Assembly (NCBI GenBank): GCA_006226595.1
Contig: SBGP01000104.1
Span: 1-64,000 of the forward strand
Source of the DNA: Deltaproteobacteria bacterium
GTDB taxonomy: Bacteria; Myxococcota_A; UBA796; GCA-2862545
DNA length: 64,000 nt
Direction of reading: 5' to 3'
Shown: in pieces, positions 26,682 to 33,273 of the stretch
How the letters are laid out: each line of letters begins with the position of its first letter
Position numbering within the stretch: the stretch's first letter is position 1
Made by a program: the position numbers and the translations under genes
The notes under the pieces: model-generated
Database searches by the model: none
What the model was told of the DNA's origin: nothing
What the model saw: the letters and a program-made list of their open reading frames with translations, nothing else

Positions 26682-27809
26682 GTGCGGGTCGCGAACGTGG
26701 CCTCGCTGATGCTCACGCTGTCGACGGGCTGGTGGGTGCCGGTCAACCTCGCGGAAGGCATCGTCTGGAACGCCGCGGCAAACGCACTCGTCGCCGCACT
26801 CTTCTTCGCCGCATTCTGGGTGAACCGCGCGGGCCGACACGCCTCCGCAGCCGCCATGATCCTGGTGTTGGGCCACTTCCAGCTCGGGTGGGCCGTGTTC
26901 TGGTTCGGCTACCCTTCGGGCAGCCTCGCCTACTACGCGTCCCTCATCGCAGGTGGCTACCTGCTGTGCGCACGCCGCTTGCGCTGGATGGCGCACGTCT
27001 CCTCCGTCGCGAGCGTGGGCACCGTAGCTGTGTTCGCGTCGATGGCGGATCAGCTCCCACAGCGCATCCCCTTGATGCCGGTCGAGCAGCAGGCCGTCAT
27101 CAACGAGACCCTCGGAGCCGTGGTGCTGCTCGTCGCCGTGTGGGCCTACGCGCGCATGGCGGACGGCGCCGAGGACGACCTCGCCAGGGAGCGAGAGCGC
27201 TCGGACCGGCTGCTGCTCAACGTCTTGCCACCGTCCATCGCCGAGCGACTCAAGGACGCGCCCGACGAGCTGATCGCGGACGACCACGACGAGGTGACCG
27301 TGCTGTTCGCCGACCTCGTGGGCTTCACGCCGATGTCCGAGAAGGTCGGCGCACGGGCGACAGTGGATCTGCTCAACGAGCTGTTCAGTCACTTCGACCA
27401 GATCTGCGAGGCCGCTGGCGTCGAGAAGATCCGCACGATTGGCGACGGGTACATGGCGGTGTGCGGTGCCCCACTCGCCAACCCGGACCACGCCGTGGTC
27501 ATGACCCGGGTCGCCATGCAGATGCGCGACCATGTGGCCACTCTGCCGAGTGCGGCAGACGTGCGCGTGCGCATCGGCCTCAACACCGGGCCCGCCGTGG
27601 GCGCCGTCGTGGGCCGACAGCGTTTCCACTTCGACCTGCTCGGCGACACCGTGAACGTCGCCGCGCGCATGGAGTCGCTCGGCGAGCCGGGGCGTATCCA
27701 CCTGGCTCGCCCCACCTGGGAACGCATCCACGACGTCATCCCGTGCGAAGCGAGGGGCACCCTCGAGGTCAAGGGCAAGGGACCCATGGAGACGTGGTTC
27801 GTCGCCTAG
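26682..27809 (+). CDS. Membrane class III adenylate cyclase
   Basis: About 375 residues. Five to six transmembrane helices (~10-165), then a helical linker (RERERSDRLLLNVLPPSIAERLK) and a class III cyclase domain (~195-370). Metal Asp residues lie in VLFADLVGFTPMSEK and RTIGDGYMAVCG. Adenine selectors are Lys in VEKIRTIGD and Asp in FHFDLLGD, and the Asn/Arg pair is in VNVAARMES, so it should make cAMP. The start is unclear: the frame has no ATG, GTG or TTG between 26508 and the GTG at 26682, yet coding-like sequence and a GGAGG at 26601-26605 lie upstream, with an ATC ten bases after it (26616). Confidence 0.88.
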   Translation: MRVANVASLMLTLSTGWWVPVNLAEGIVWNAAANALVAALFFAAFWVNRAGRHASAAAMILVLGHFQLGWAVFWFGYPSGSLAYYASLIAGGYLLCARRLRWMAHVSSVASVGTVAVFASMADQLPQRIPLMPVEQQAVINETLGAVVLLVAVWAYARMADGAEDDLARERERSDRLLLNVLPPSIAERLKDAPDELIADDHDEVTVLFADLVGFTPMSEKVGARATVDLLNELFSHFDQICEAAGVEKIRTIGDGYMAVCGAPLANPDHAVVMTRVAMQMRDHVATLPSAADVRVRIGLNTGPAVGAVVGRQRFHFDLLGDTVNVAARMESLGEPGRIHLARPTWERIHDVIPCEARGTLEVKGKGPMETWFVA

Positions 27810-27854
27810 TACCGCGCGGAATTGGTTACACTCGCCGACGATGCGGAGAAGGAC

Positions 27855-28406
27855 ATGGCAGAGGTGACGGAGCTCCTCGTCCGGTCGCGAGAAGGAGACG
27901 AGGCAGCGCGCAACGCCCTGGCCCCCCTCGTCTACGACGAGCTCAAGCAACTCGCAGCTCGGCACATGCGGCGGGAGCACAGCGCCCACAGTGTCCAGGC
28001 GACTCAGCTCGTGAGCGACGCCTTCATGAGGCTGGTCGGGCAGGCCCGCGTGGACTGGGAGAGCCGCAGCCACTTCTACGCCCTGGCAAGTCGCGTGATG
28101 CGGCAGATCCTGGTCGAGCACGCTCGCGCCCGCGGTCGCCAGAAGCGCGGCGACGGGGCCACGCACGTCTCGTTCGACGACGTGGTCACCGTGTCGACCG
28201 ACCGAGACGAGGACATCCTCGCCATCGAGGATGCGCTGGAAGCACTCGAGGCCATCGATCCTCGCCAGGCCGAGATCGTGACCATGCGGTTCTACGGCGG
28301 CATGAGCATGCAGGCGGTCGCCGATGCGCTGGGGATGTCGAAGCGCAGCGCCGACCGGGAGTGGGCGTTGATCAAGGCCTGGCTGCGACGGGAGTTGGCC
28401 CAGTGA
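27855..28406 (+). CDS. ECF-type RNA polymerase sigma factor
   Basis: 183 residues. Region 2 is visible in YDELKQLAARHMRRE through DAFMRLVG and FYALASRVMRQILVEHARA; region 4 in ALEAIDPRQAEIVTMRFYGG and ADALGMSKRSADREWALIKAWL. The features (LVSDAFMRL, VDWESRSHFYALA, KRSADREW) match the ECF group that is typically encoded next to Ser/Thr kinases instead of an anti-sigma factor. The ATG at 27855 has GAGAAGG close upstream. The TGA overlaps the GTG of the kinase gene (GTGA), so sigma factor and kinase are coupled. Confidence 0.93.
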   Translation: MAEVTELLVRSREGDEAARNALAPLVYDELKQLAARHMRREHSAHSVQATQLVSDAFMRLVGQARVDWESRSHFYALASRVMRQILVEHARARGRQKRGDGATHVSFDDVVTVSTDRDEDILAIEDALEALEAIDPRQAEIVTMRFYGGMSMQAVADALGMSKRSADREWALIKAWLRRELAQ

Positions 28407-29836
28407 GGGTGGACGCCAACCGTGTACGCGAGCTCTTCTTCGGCGCGCTCGACCTCGAACCGGAGGCCATTCCCGCCTACCTCGACGAGGCCTGCGGTGA
28501 CGATGCGGCCCTCCGCGCCGAGGTCGCGTCGCTGCTCGGGTTCCACGACGAGAGCGACCTGGTGGCGCAAGGTTCGTCGAACACCGCCTTCCTCGAGACG
28601 CTCGTCGACGCGCACGAGGCGCCTCTCCCATCCACCGTCGACACCGGGCGGTACCGTGAGCTCTCGGAGCTGGGCGTCGGCGGTTGCGGACGGGTGACCC
28701 GCGCCTGGGACGCCGTCCTGAAGCGGGTCATCGCCCACAAGCGGGTTCGGTTCGACGACGAGATGCGCAAGGGCATGCTGCAGCACGAGGCGAGGTTGCT
28801 GGCGTGGCTCGATCACCCCGGCGCGGTGCCCGTGTTCGAGGGGTCGTTCGATGAGGAGGCCGGTGCCTTCTACACAATGCGGCTTCTCGAGGGCGACACC
28901 CTGCGGGAGCGCCTCGATGCGAAGGGCCAGCTGGCGGTTCGCGAGGCCATTCGCATCGTGGCCCGCATCAGCGAGACGATGGCCAACGCACACGCCAAGG
29001 GCGTGCTCCACCTCGACCTCAAACCGGCCAACATCATGCTGCTCCCCTACGGCCAGGTGTGCATCCTGGACTGGGGTGTCGCGCGGTTCCACGACATGGA
29101 CGCCTACCGGGCGTACCTCCGTTCGGTGGGCGAAGCAGAGGAGGCACCCGAGGCGGGCTACGCCGGAGTCGCCGGTACACCGGCCTACATGCCGGTCGAG
29201 CAGGCCACCGGAGACGGGGTGTCGGTCGGCGCGGACATCTATGCGTGCGGCACCCTCCTCTACGAGATGCTGGCCGGAGAGCTGCCTCACCGGACGGGCA
29301 GCTCAGCGCTCGCGGTGTTCCAGAAGGCGCTCGCCGAGGTCACCCCGCTGCGGGAGCACCGAGCCGACATCCCCGAAGCCCTCGAGGCGCTGTGTCTCCA
29401 GATGATCGCGCCGGACCCGGACGACCGCCCCGCGAGCTTCGATGACGTGCTCGCGGCCCTCGACCAGCTGAATCACGGAGCCACGAATGCCGAAGAGCGG
29501 CGACTGGCCCCTGGGCAGGTGCTGTTCCGGGAGGGCGACCGCGGCGCCGAGGCCTTCCAGATCCTCGAAGGCGCCGTGGCCATCTCGGTGGCGGGTCCAG
29601 AGGGTCCCACCGAGCTCGCCCGCCGTGGTGTGGGCGATCTGATCGGCGAGATGGCCGTCGTGAGCGGGGCGCCGCGAAGTGCCACGGTGACGGCCGTGGA
29701 GCCGACCCGGGTCGCGGTGGTCACCGGCGACGTCATCGAGCGCGCGCTGGAAGCCTCCAATCCTCTGGTCGCTCGCATGCTGCGCAGCCTGGTCGACCGG
29801 CTTCGCGAAGAGGCCGACCGCGCCCGCCAGAGCTAG
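28403..29836 (+). CDS. Ser/Thr protein kinase with C-terminal cyclic-nucleotide-binding domain
   Basis: 477 residues. An N-terminal ~75-residue helical segment is followed by a kinase domain (~80-355): glycine loop LGVGGCGRV, Lys in IAHKRV, catalytic HLDLKPANIML and DWG in place of DFG, then GVAGTPAYMPVEQATG. The C-terminal ~105 residues are a cNMP-binding domain (LAPGQVLFREGDRGAEAFQI) whose phosphate-binding cassette IGEMAVVSGAPRSATVTA keeps the Glu and Arg that hold cyclic nucleotides. Two cyclase genes lie upstream on the same strand, so cAMP control of the kinase, and through it of the coupled ECF sigma factor, is a reasonable inference. The stop overlaps the convergent small gene by four bases. 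Confidence 0.93.
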   Translation: MRVDANRVRELFFGALDLEPEAIPAYLDEACGDDAALRAEVASLLGFHDESDLVAQGSSNTAFLETLVDAHEAPLPSTVDTGRYRELSELGVGGCGRVTRAWDAVLKRVIAHKRVRFDDEMRKGMLQHEARLLAWLDHPGAVPVFEGSFDEEAGAFYTMRLLEGDTLRERLDAKGQLAVREAIRIVARISETMANAHAKGVLHLDLKPANIMLLPYGQVCILDWGVARFHDMDAYRAYLRSVGEAEEAPEAGYAGVAGTPAYMPVEQATGDGVSVGADIYACGTLLYEMLAGELPHRTGSSALAVFQKALAEVTPLREHRADIPEALEALCLQMIAPDPDDRPASFDDVLAALDQLNHGATNAEERRLAPGQVLFREGDRGAEAFQILEGAVAISVAGPEGPTELARRGVGDLIGEMAVVSGAPRSATVTAVEPTRVAVVTGDVIERALEASNPLVARMLRSLVDRLREEADRARQS

Positions 29837-30051
29837 GCGGCCACGGACGTCGGGGTCGCCGTCGCTGGCCGAGGCTCCTCGTCGGTGAGCAGCGCAGCCG
29901 CCATCGGCACCGCGATGCCGCCGAGCATGCCCAGGATCGTGGCCGTGGACGAAGCCACCAGACCGTAGTGAGACGCCAGTGCGCCGAGGGCGGGCAGGCC
30001 CCACACGGACAGGGAAGCGACGACGAGAGCGGGGGCGGGAGAGGTGGGCAT
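29833..30051 (-). CDS. Small membrane protein
   Basis: 72 residues. The ATG at 30049-30051 has AAAGGAG six bases upstream. Two hydrophobic segments (~8-24 and ~34-54) are joined by a short loop with a His (ASHYGL); the tail TDEEPRPATATPTSVAA is polar. No family recognised. Copy D of the shared promoter-like motif lies 28 bp upstream in the right orientation, placing this gene in the same putative regulon as its divergent neighbour at 30193. Confidence 0.72.
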   Translation of the reverse strand: MPTSPAPALVVASLSVWGLPALGALASHYGLVASSTATILGMLGGIAVPMAAALLTDEEPRPATATPTSVAA

Positions 30052-30079
30052 CGGGTGCTCCTTTCGGGCGTTCACCGAG

Positions 30080-30109
30080 CCCTGCGCCAACCCCCGCGAG
30101 ACTGTGCCA
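30080..30109 (-). promoter_or_regulatory. Shared promoter-like motif, copy D (small membrane protein)
   Basis: On the minus strand TGGCACAGTC is followed after 9 bases by TTGGCGCAGGG. It has the same block spacing as copies A, B and C and points to the gene starting at 30051. Together with copy C it forms a back-to-back pair: TGTGCCA (30103-30109) and TGGCACA (30121-30127) are an exact inverted repeat separated by 11 bases. Confidence 0.55.
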
Positions 30110-30120
30110 ACTTTCTTTTC

Positions 30121-30152
30121 TGGCACAGTTCGCGACCGGCTGACGCAGGGGG
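30121..30152 (+). promoter_or_regulatory. Shared promoter-like motif, copy C (acetoacetate decarboxylase-like gene)
   Basis: TGGCACAGTT followed after 9 bases by CTGACGCAGGGG, 40 bp before the ATG at 30193. Block spacing is identical to copies A, B and D. It forms a divergent pair with copy D. Confidence 0.55.
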
Positions 30153-30192
30153 AGGTGAAGGCTCGGACGCACCGAGTCGAAGGAGGTCCACC

Positions 30193-31059
30193 ATGCTGTT
30201 CACCCTCGAATCCGACCAGATCCGCGCCCTCGACCAGTTCTCCAAGAACGGCGAGTTCTACGGTGCAGAGATGCTCTTCGCACGGTTTCGGACCGACCCG
30301 GCAGTCGTGGCGCAGATCCTCCCGAACGGGCTGAAGCCCACCCCCGAGGCGCGCGGCGTGGTCTTCGTCGCGCACTACCCGAGCACGAACTTCGAGTGCG
30401 TCTACAACGAGGGTGCGCTGTTCCTCGAGTGCGAGCGCCGCGGCGAGAAGGGCCTGTACTGTCTGTCGATGCCCGTCGACGACGACATCGCCCTGATCGG
30501 TGGGCGCGAACTGTTCGGGTACCCCAAGAAGATGGCCGAGCGCATCGAGCTCACCCGCGTGGGCAACCGCATCGTCGGAAGCGTCGTGCGCCGCGGCACC
30601 GAGATCCTGCGCATCGAGCTCGACGACGCGGCGCCAGCCGAGGCCGACGCCATGGGCGCCTTCGGGGTCTCGACGACCGACGAGGCCGGTGCAGCCGCGT
30701 TCCTCGCCCCGTCGTTTCTCTACAAGTACTTCCCCCATCCCGGCAGTGACGGGCTCGACTACCTCCCGCGGCTGATCCGCCAGCCCAACCTGCTGCGTCC
30801 CCGTCTGGGATTGCTGCGGGGCCGGGGCCGGGTCACGCTCAACTCGACCGTGCGGGATCCACTGGGCGAGGTGCCCGTCGTCGAGGTGACCGACTGCGTG
30901 TACGGGCGCTTCGACAACACGATGCTGCCGGGAAAGGTGGTGGGCCGTGCATGGAACGTCTGGAAGTTCGCCAAGCACGCGTTCTTCAAGACGGACATCG
31001 TGGCCTGCCGCCTCGACAGGCTCCAGCGGGAAGAACGAGCGAAGGTCGAGGTCGCGTGA
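30193..31059 (+). CDS. Acetoacetate decarboxylase family protein
   Basis: 288 residues. The family signature IGGRELFGYPKKMAE (~100-114) is present and includes the Lys pair in which one residue forms the Schiff base in acetoacetate decarboxylase. Length and the beta-rich pattern fit the ADC fold. Many ADC-fold proteins act on other keto acids, so the substrate is open. The ATG has AGGAGG six bases upstream and the gene carries copy C of the shared promoter-like motif. A 17-bp palindrome follows its stop. Confidence 0.85.
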   Translation: MLFTLESDQIRALDQFSKNGEFYGAEMLFARFRTDPAVVAQILPNGLKPTPEARGVVFVAHYPSTNFECVYNEGALFLECERRGEKGLYCLSMPVDDDIALIGGRELFGYPKKMAERIELTRVGNRIVGSVVRRGTEILRIELDDAAPAEADAMGAFGVSTTDEAGAAAFLAPSFLYKYFPHPGSDGLDYLPRLIRQPNLLRPRLGLLRGRGRVTLNSTVRDPLGEVPVVEVTDCVYGRFDNTMLPGKVVGRAWNVWKFAKHAFFKTDIVACRLDRLQREERAKVEVA

Positions 31060-31081
31060 CCGCGAGCTCGGCAGGGGGCCT

Positions 31082-31098
31082 GCGACTCGACGAGTCGC
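31082..31098. repeat. 17-bp perfect palindrome after the decarboxylase gene
   Basis: GCGACTCG-A-CGAGTCGC, starting 22 bases after the stop of the decarboxylase-like gene. It could act as a transcript-end hairpin, though the one-base loop would need the stem to open. No T-run follows it on the plus strand. Confidence 0.4.
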
Positions 31099-31118
31099 GA
31101 ACCTCTCCGAACGAAGAA

Positions 31119-31148
31119 GCCCCCTCCGAAACACTGCTCGGAGGGGGC
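31119..31148 (-). terminator. Rho-independent terminator of the tRNA-Gln gene
   Basis: Perfect 10-bp stem (GCCCCCTCCG with CGGAGGGGGC) around a 10-base loop, starting 8 bases after the 3' end of the tRNA. On the minus strand a T-rich stretch (TTCTTCGTT) follows. The symmetric stem could also stop transcripts arriving from the plus strand. Confidence 0.8.
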
Positions 31149-31156
31149 CCTTCAGA

Positions 31157-31231
31157 TGGCTGGGGCGGAAGGATTCGAACCTTCGAATGCCGGACCCAAA
31201 AACCGGTGTCTTGCCACTTGACGACGCCCCA
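31157..31231 (-). tRNA. tRNA-Gln (anticodon UUG)
   Basis: 75 bases including an encoded CCA end. Acceptor stem TGGGGCG/CGCCCCA with discriminator G; D arm GTC-AAGTGGCAA-GAC; anticodon arm CCGGT-TTTTGGG-TCCGG with anticodon TTG; variable bases CATTC; T arm GAAGG-TTCGAAT-CCTTC. The layout closely follows bacterial tRNA-Gln. The base pair closing the anticodon loop (31-39) is T-T instead of a Watson-Crick pair. A strong terminator follows. Confidence 0.93.
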
Positions 31232-31276
31232 AGACAAGCCCTGCCTATCGGCCGGCTCGACCCTCGGCAAGGCGGC

Positions 31277-32095
31277 TCACGCGCGCCGCGCGAAGGTCAC
31301 CGAGAACCGTACCTTCCCGATGGGCGCGACCTCGTGCGGAACCGTCGGCTCGACCACGCCATCGCGTCCGGGCTCGAGGCGGAACACCCCGCCGAGACCC
31401 CCGCGAATTCGGTACCACAACGCGCCCTCGTCGACGGAGATGCGCGCCCACACGCCCTCCTTGGTGGTGTGCTGCGCGAGCAGCCCGGCGGGCACGGTCG
31501 CCTCGGTGAACGCCACGCTGCGGTAGGCCTCGGCATCCGCGGGCATCGTCGGCATGGCCGGGCCAGGCTCGTGGGGACGGTCGAGGGCGAGATCCACGCC
31601 CTCGATGGGGGTGATGTCGAGGGTCTCTCCCGCGCGGATCAGGGTCTCGGCCGCGAGGGTCGCGACCTCGGTGGCCAGGCGCGTGCAGAAGGCGGCGCGC
31701 TCGGGGCTGCGGAACTCGTCGAACTGGTCGGTGAGGTCGTGGCACACGTCGCTCTCGGCACGCATGCGGTCCACGCGCCGAGGAAGCTCTCGGTCGAAGA
31801 AGGCCACCGCAGCGAGCAGCCGCGACGTGGCGGCACCCGTGGGGTCGGGGTCGCCGAGCACCTCGCCGAGCACGAGGCGTCCGCCCATCATCGCGCCGCA
31901 CGTGCCCATGCCGGTGAGCCCGCCCTTGCGCAGGGCCTGGTACGGGCGAGTGGGCAGCCCGAAGGTCTCGGCCAGGCTGATGCCGCAGCTGCGATGGGGC
32001 GTGGCGGTGCCCTCGTACAGGGTCCACGCCTTGAGTCGGGCGGCGGCGACGAGCCGCGCCTCCGCCTCGGTGAGCTCACGCGTCCACGCGTCCAC
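31277..32095 (-). CDS. C_GCAxxG_C_C-type redox domain fused to a DUF1971 (TehB-like) cupin
   Basis: 272 residues in two parts. Residues ~1-150 match the C_GCAxxG_C_C family: Cys in RSCGISLAETFG, GTCGAMMGGRLVLGEVLG, a later Cys in SDVCHDLTDQFDEF and AAFCTRLATEVA. These proteins are small Cys-rich putative redox or metal proteins. Residues ~185-272 (YRSVAFTEATVPAGLLAQHT through VEPTVPHEVAPIGKVRFSV) match the DUF1971/YeaR/TehB-type cupin associated with tellurite or nitrate response. I do not know the fusion as a described protein. The function is probably oxidant or metalloid detoxification (inference). Confidence 0.75.
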   Translation of the reverse strand: MDAWTRELTEAEARLVAAARLKAWTLYEGTATPHRSCGISLAETFGLPTRPYQALRKGGLTGMGTCGAMMGGRLVLGEVLGDPDPTGAATSRLLAAVAFFDRELPRRVDRMRAESDVCHDLTDQFDEFRSPERAAFCTRLATEVATLAAETLIRAGETLDITPIEGVDLALDRPHEPGPAMPTMPADAEAYRSVAFTEATVPAGLLAQHTTKEGVWARISVDEGALWYRIRGGLGGVFRLEPGRDGVVEPTVPHEVAPIGKVRFSVTFARRA

Positions 32096-32133
32096 GGCGC
32101 CTCCAGCGAGTACGCTATCTCGCGGAGGTGCGG

Positions 32134-32688
32134 ATGGCCGTGCGGTTCCTGGTGGGTGAGCGCTTGTACTTTCGGCCGGTGGAGGAAGCAGACCTACCGC
32201 AGCTCCACGCGTGGATCAACGACCCGGACACTCGCGTGCGCCTGGGCCAGGTGCGGCCCATGGACCTCAAGGCCGAGCAGAGCTGGTGGGAGGCACAGGA
32301 CCGCAGCCGCACGCCCCGCTCCGTGCAGTTCGCGGTGTGCCTCAACGAAGACGACGCGCTGCTCGGCACCACCGGCCTGCACATCATCAACTGGCTGCAC
32401 CGCTGGGCCGAGAGCGGCACCCTGCTCGGCCCCGCCGAGGCCCGCGGTCGCGGCTACGGCACCGAGGCGAAGCGCATGCTGCTCGCGTACGCCTTCGACA
32501 CGCTGAACCTGCACAAGGTGATGAGCCGCGTGTACGAGGACAACGAGCCGTCACTACGCCACCTGCTCCGCTGCGGCTTCCGCGAGGAGGGTCGCCTGCG
32601 ACAGCAGCTGTTCCGCGACGGGCGCTACCACGACGAGCTCGTGCTCGGCTGCCTCGCCGACGAGTGGCGCGCGGCTCACAGCGCGTAG
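32134..32688 (+). CDS. GNAT N-acetyltransferase, RimJ/RimL type
   Basis: 184 residues from the ATG at 32134, with GGAGG five bases upstream; an earlier GTG overlaps that site. The acetyl-CoA-binding motif A is clear (LLGPAEARGRGYGTEAKRMLLAYAF), preceded by the strand LGTTGLHIINW and followed by LHKVMSRVYEDNEPSLRHLLRCGF. This is the Acetyltransf_3 pattern of RimJ/RimL-like enzymes, which acetylate protein N-termini or small amines. The last 13 bases overlap the end of the convergent methyltransferase gene. Confidence 0.9.
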   Translation: MAVRFLVGERLYFRPVEEADLPQLHAWINDPDTRVRLGQVRPMDLKAEQSWWEAQDRSRTPRSVQFAVCLNEDDALLGTTGLHIINWLHRWAESGTLLGPAEARGRGYGTEAKRMLLAYAFDTLNLHKVMSRVYEDNEPSLRHLLRCGFREEGRLRQQLFRDGRYHDELVLGCLADEWRAAHSA

Positions 32689-33272
32689 ACGAACAGCGGC
32701 CGCTGGCCCTCGTGGTCCTCGACCAGCGGCGTCCAGCCAGGAACGGGCGTGTGGTAGCTGACGAGCCGGGCTCCCGGCCGCGCGTGGGCCTTCATGGCCT
32801 CGGCGAACGCCGGCGTGCCTACGGAGTACGCCGTGCCCCACACGTAGAGCACGTCGAACTCGGACAGATCGGCCTCGTACAGGTCGCCGAGACGGACCTC
32901 GGTCCCCTGCCCTCCCTGGAGCGCGAGGCGCACGCGCGCGACGAGCCACTGCAACGGCGAGGCCTCGATACCCACACAGTGCGCGCCCGTCGCCGCGTGA
33001 ACCCAGAGGACCAGGCGCCCGTCGCCCGCGCCCAGGTCGCAGAAGCGCTGATCCGGCGTCAGCGCGAGCAGGGCGACCAGCCGCTCCAGCTCCGCCCGCG
33101 GCGTCGGCTGCCATGGCGCGTGTCGCCAGGAGTACATCAGTGCGGGCACGGCGAGCAGCAGGACGACGAGCTGCCACACCAGGGACCAAGGCTGCGGGAT
33201 CAGCCAGGCGGGCGTGAGCAGCACGCCGAGCAGCACGGCCGTGAGCAGCAGATCGCGCTGACGCTCGTCCAC
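32676..33272 (-). CDS. Membrane-anchored SAM-dependent methyltransferase
   Basis: 198 residues. Two hydrophobic helices (~8-25 and ~28-46) anchor a class I methyltransferase domain: motif I FCDLGAGDGRLVLWV (~77-91), acidic residue after strand 2 in CVGIEASP, and FDVLYVW as the fourth strand. Membrane-anchored members like this are found in many proteobacteria; the substrate is unknown. The start lies one base from the stop of the adjacent lipoprotein gene. Confidence 0.85.
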   Translation of the reverse strand: MDERQRDLLLTAVLLGVLLTPAWLIPQPWSLVWQLVVLLLAVPALMYSWRHAPWQPTPRAELERLVALLALTPDQRFCDLGAGDGRLVLWVHAATGAHCVGIEASPLQWLVARVRLALQGGQGTEVRLGDLYEADLSEFDVLYVWGTAYSVGTPAFAEAMKAHARPGARLVSYHTPVPGWTPLVEDHEGQRPLFVYAL

Positions 33273-33273
33273 G

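Noticed and set aside
21515-30152. The four-copy motif as a sigma-54 promoter
   Set aside because: TGGCAC resembles the -24 block, but the GC expected ten bases after GG is not present in any copy; the 36547 site shows how a true match looks.
30193-31059. Linking the acetoacetate-decarboxylase-like gene to the CoA-transferase operon as one acetoacetate pathway
   Set aside because: The two loci are 21 kb apart, with different promoters and neighbours; ADC-fold proteins have many substrates.
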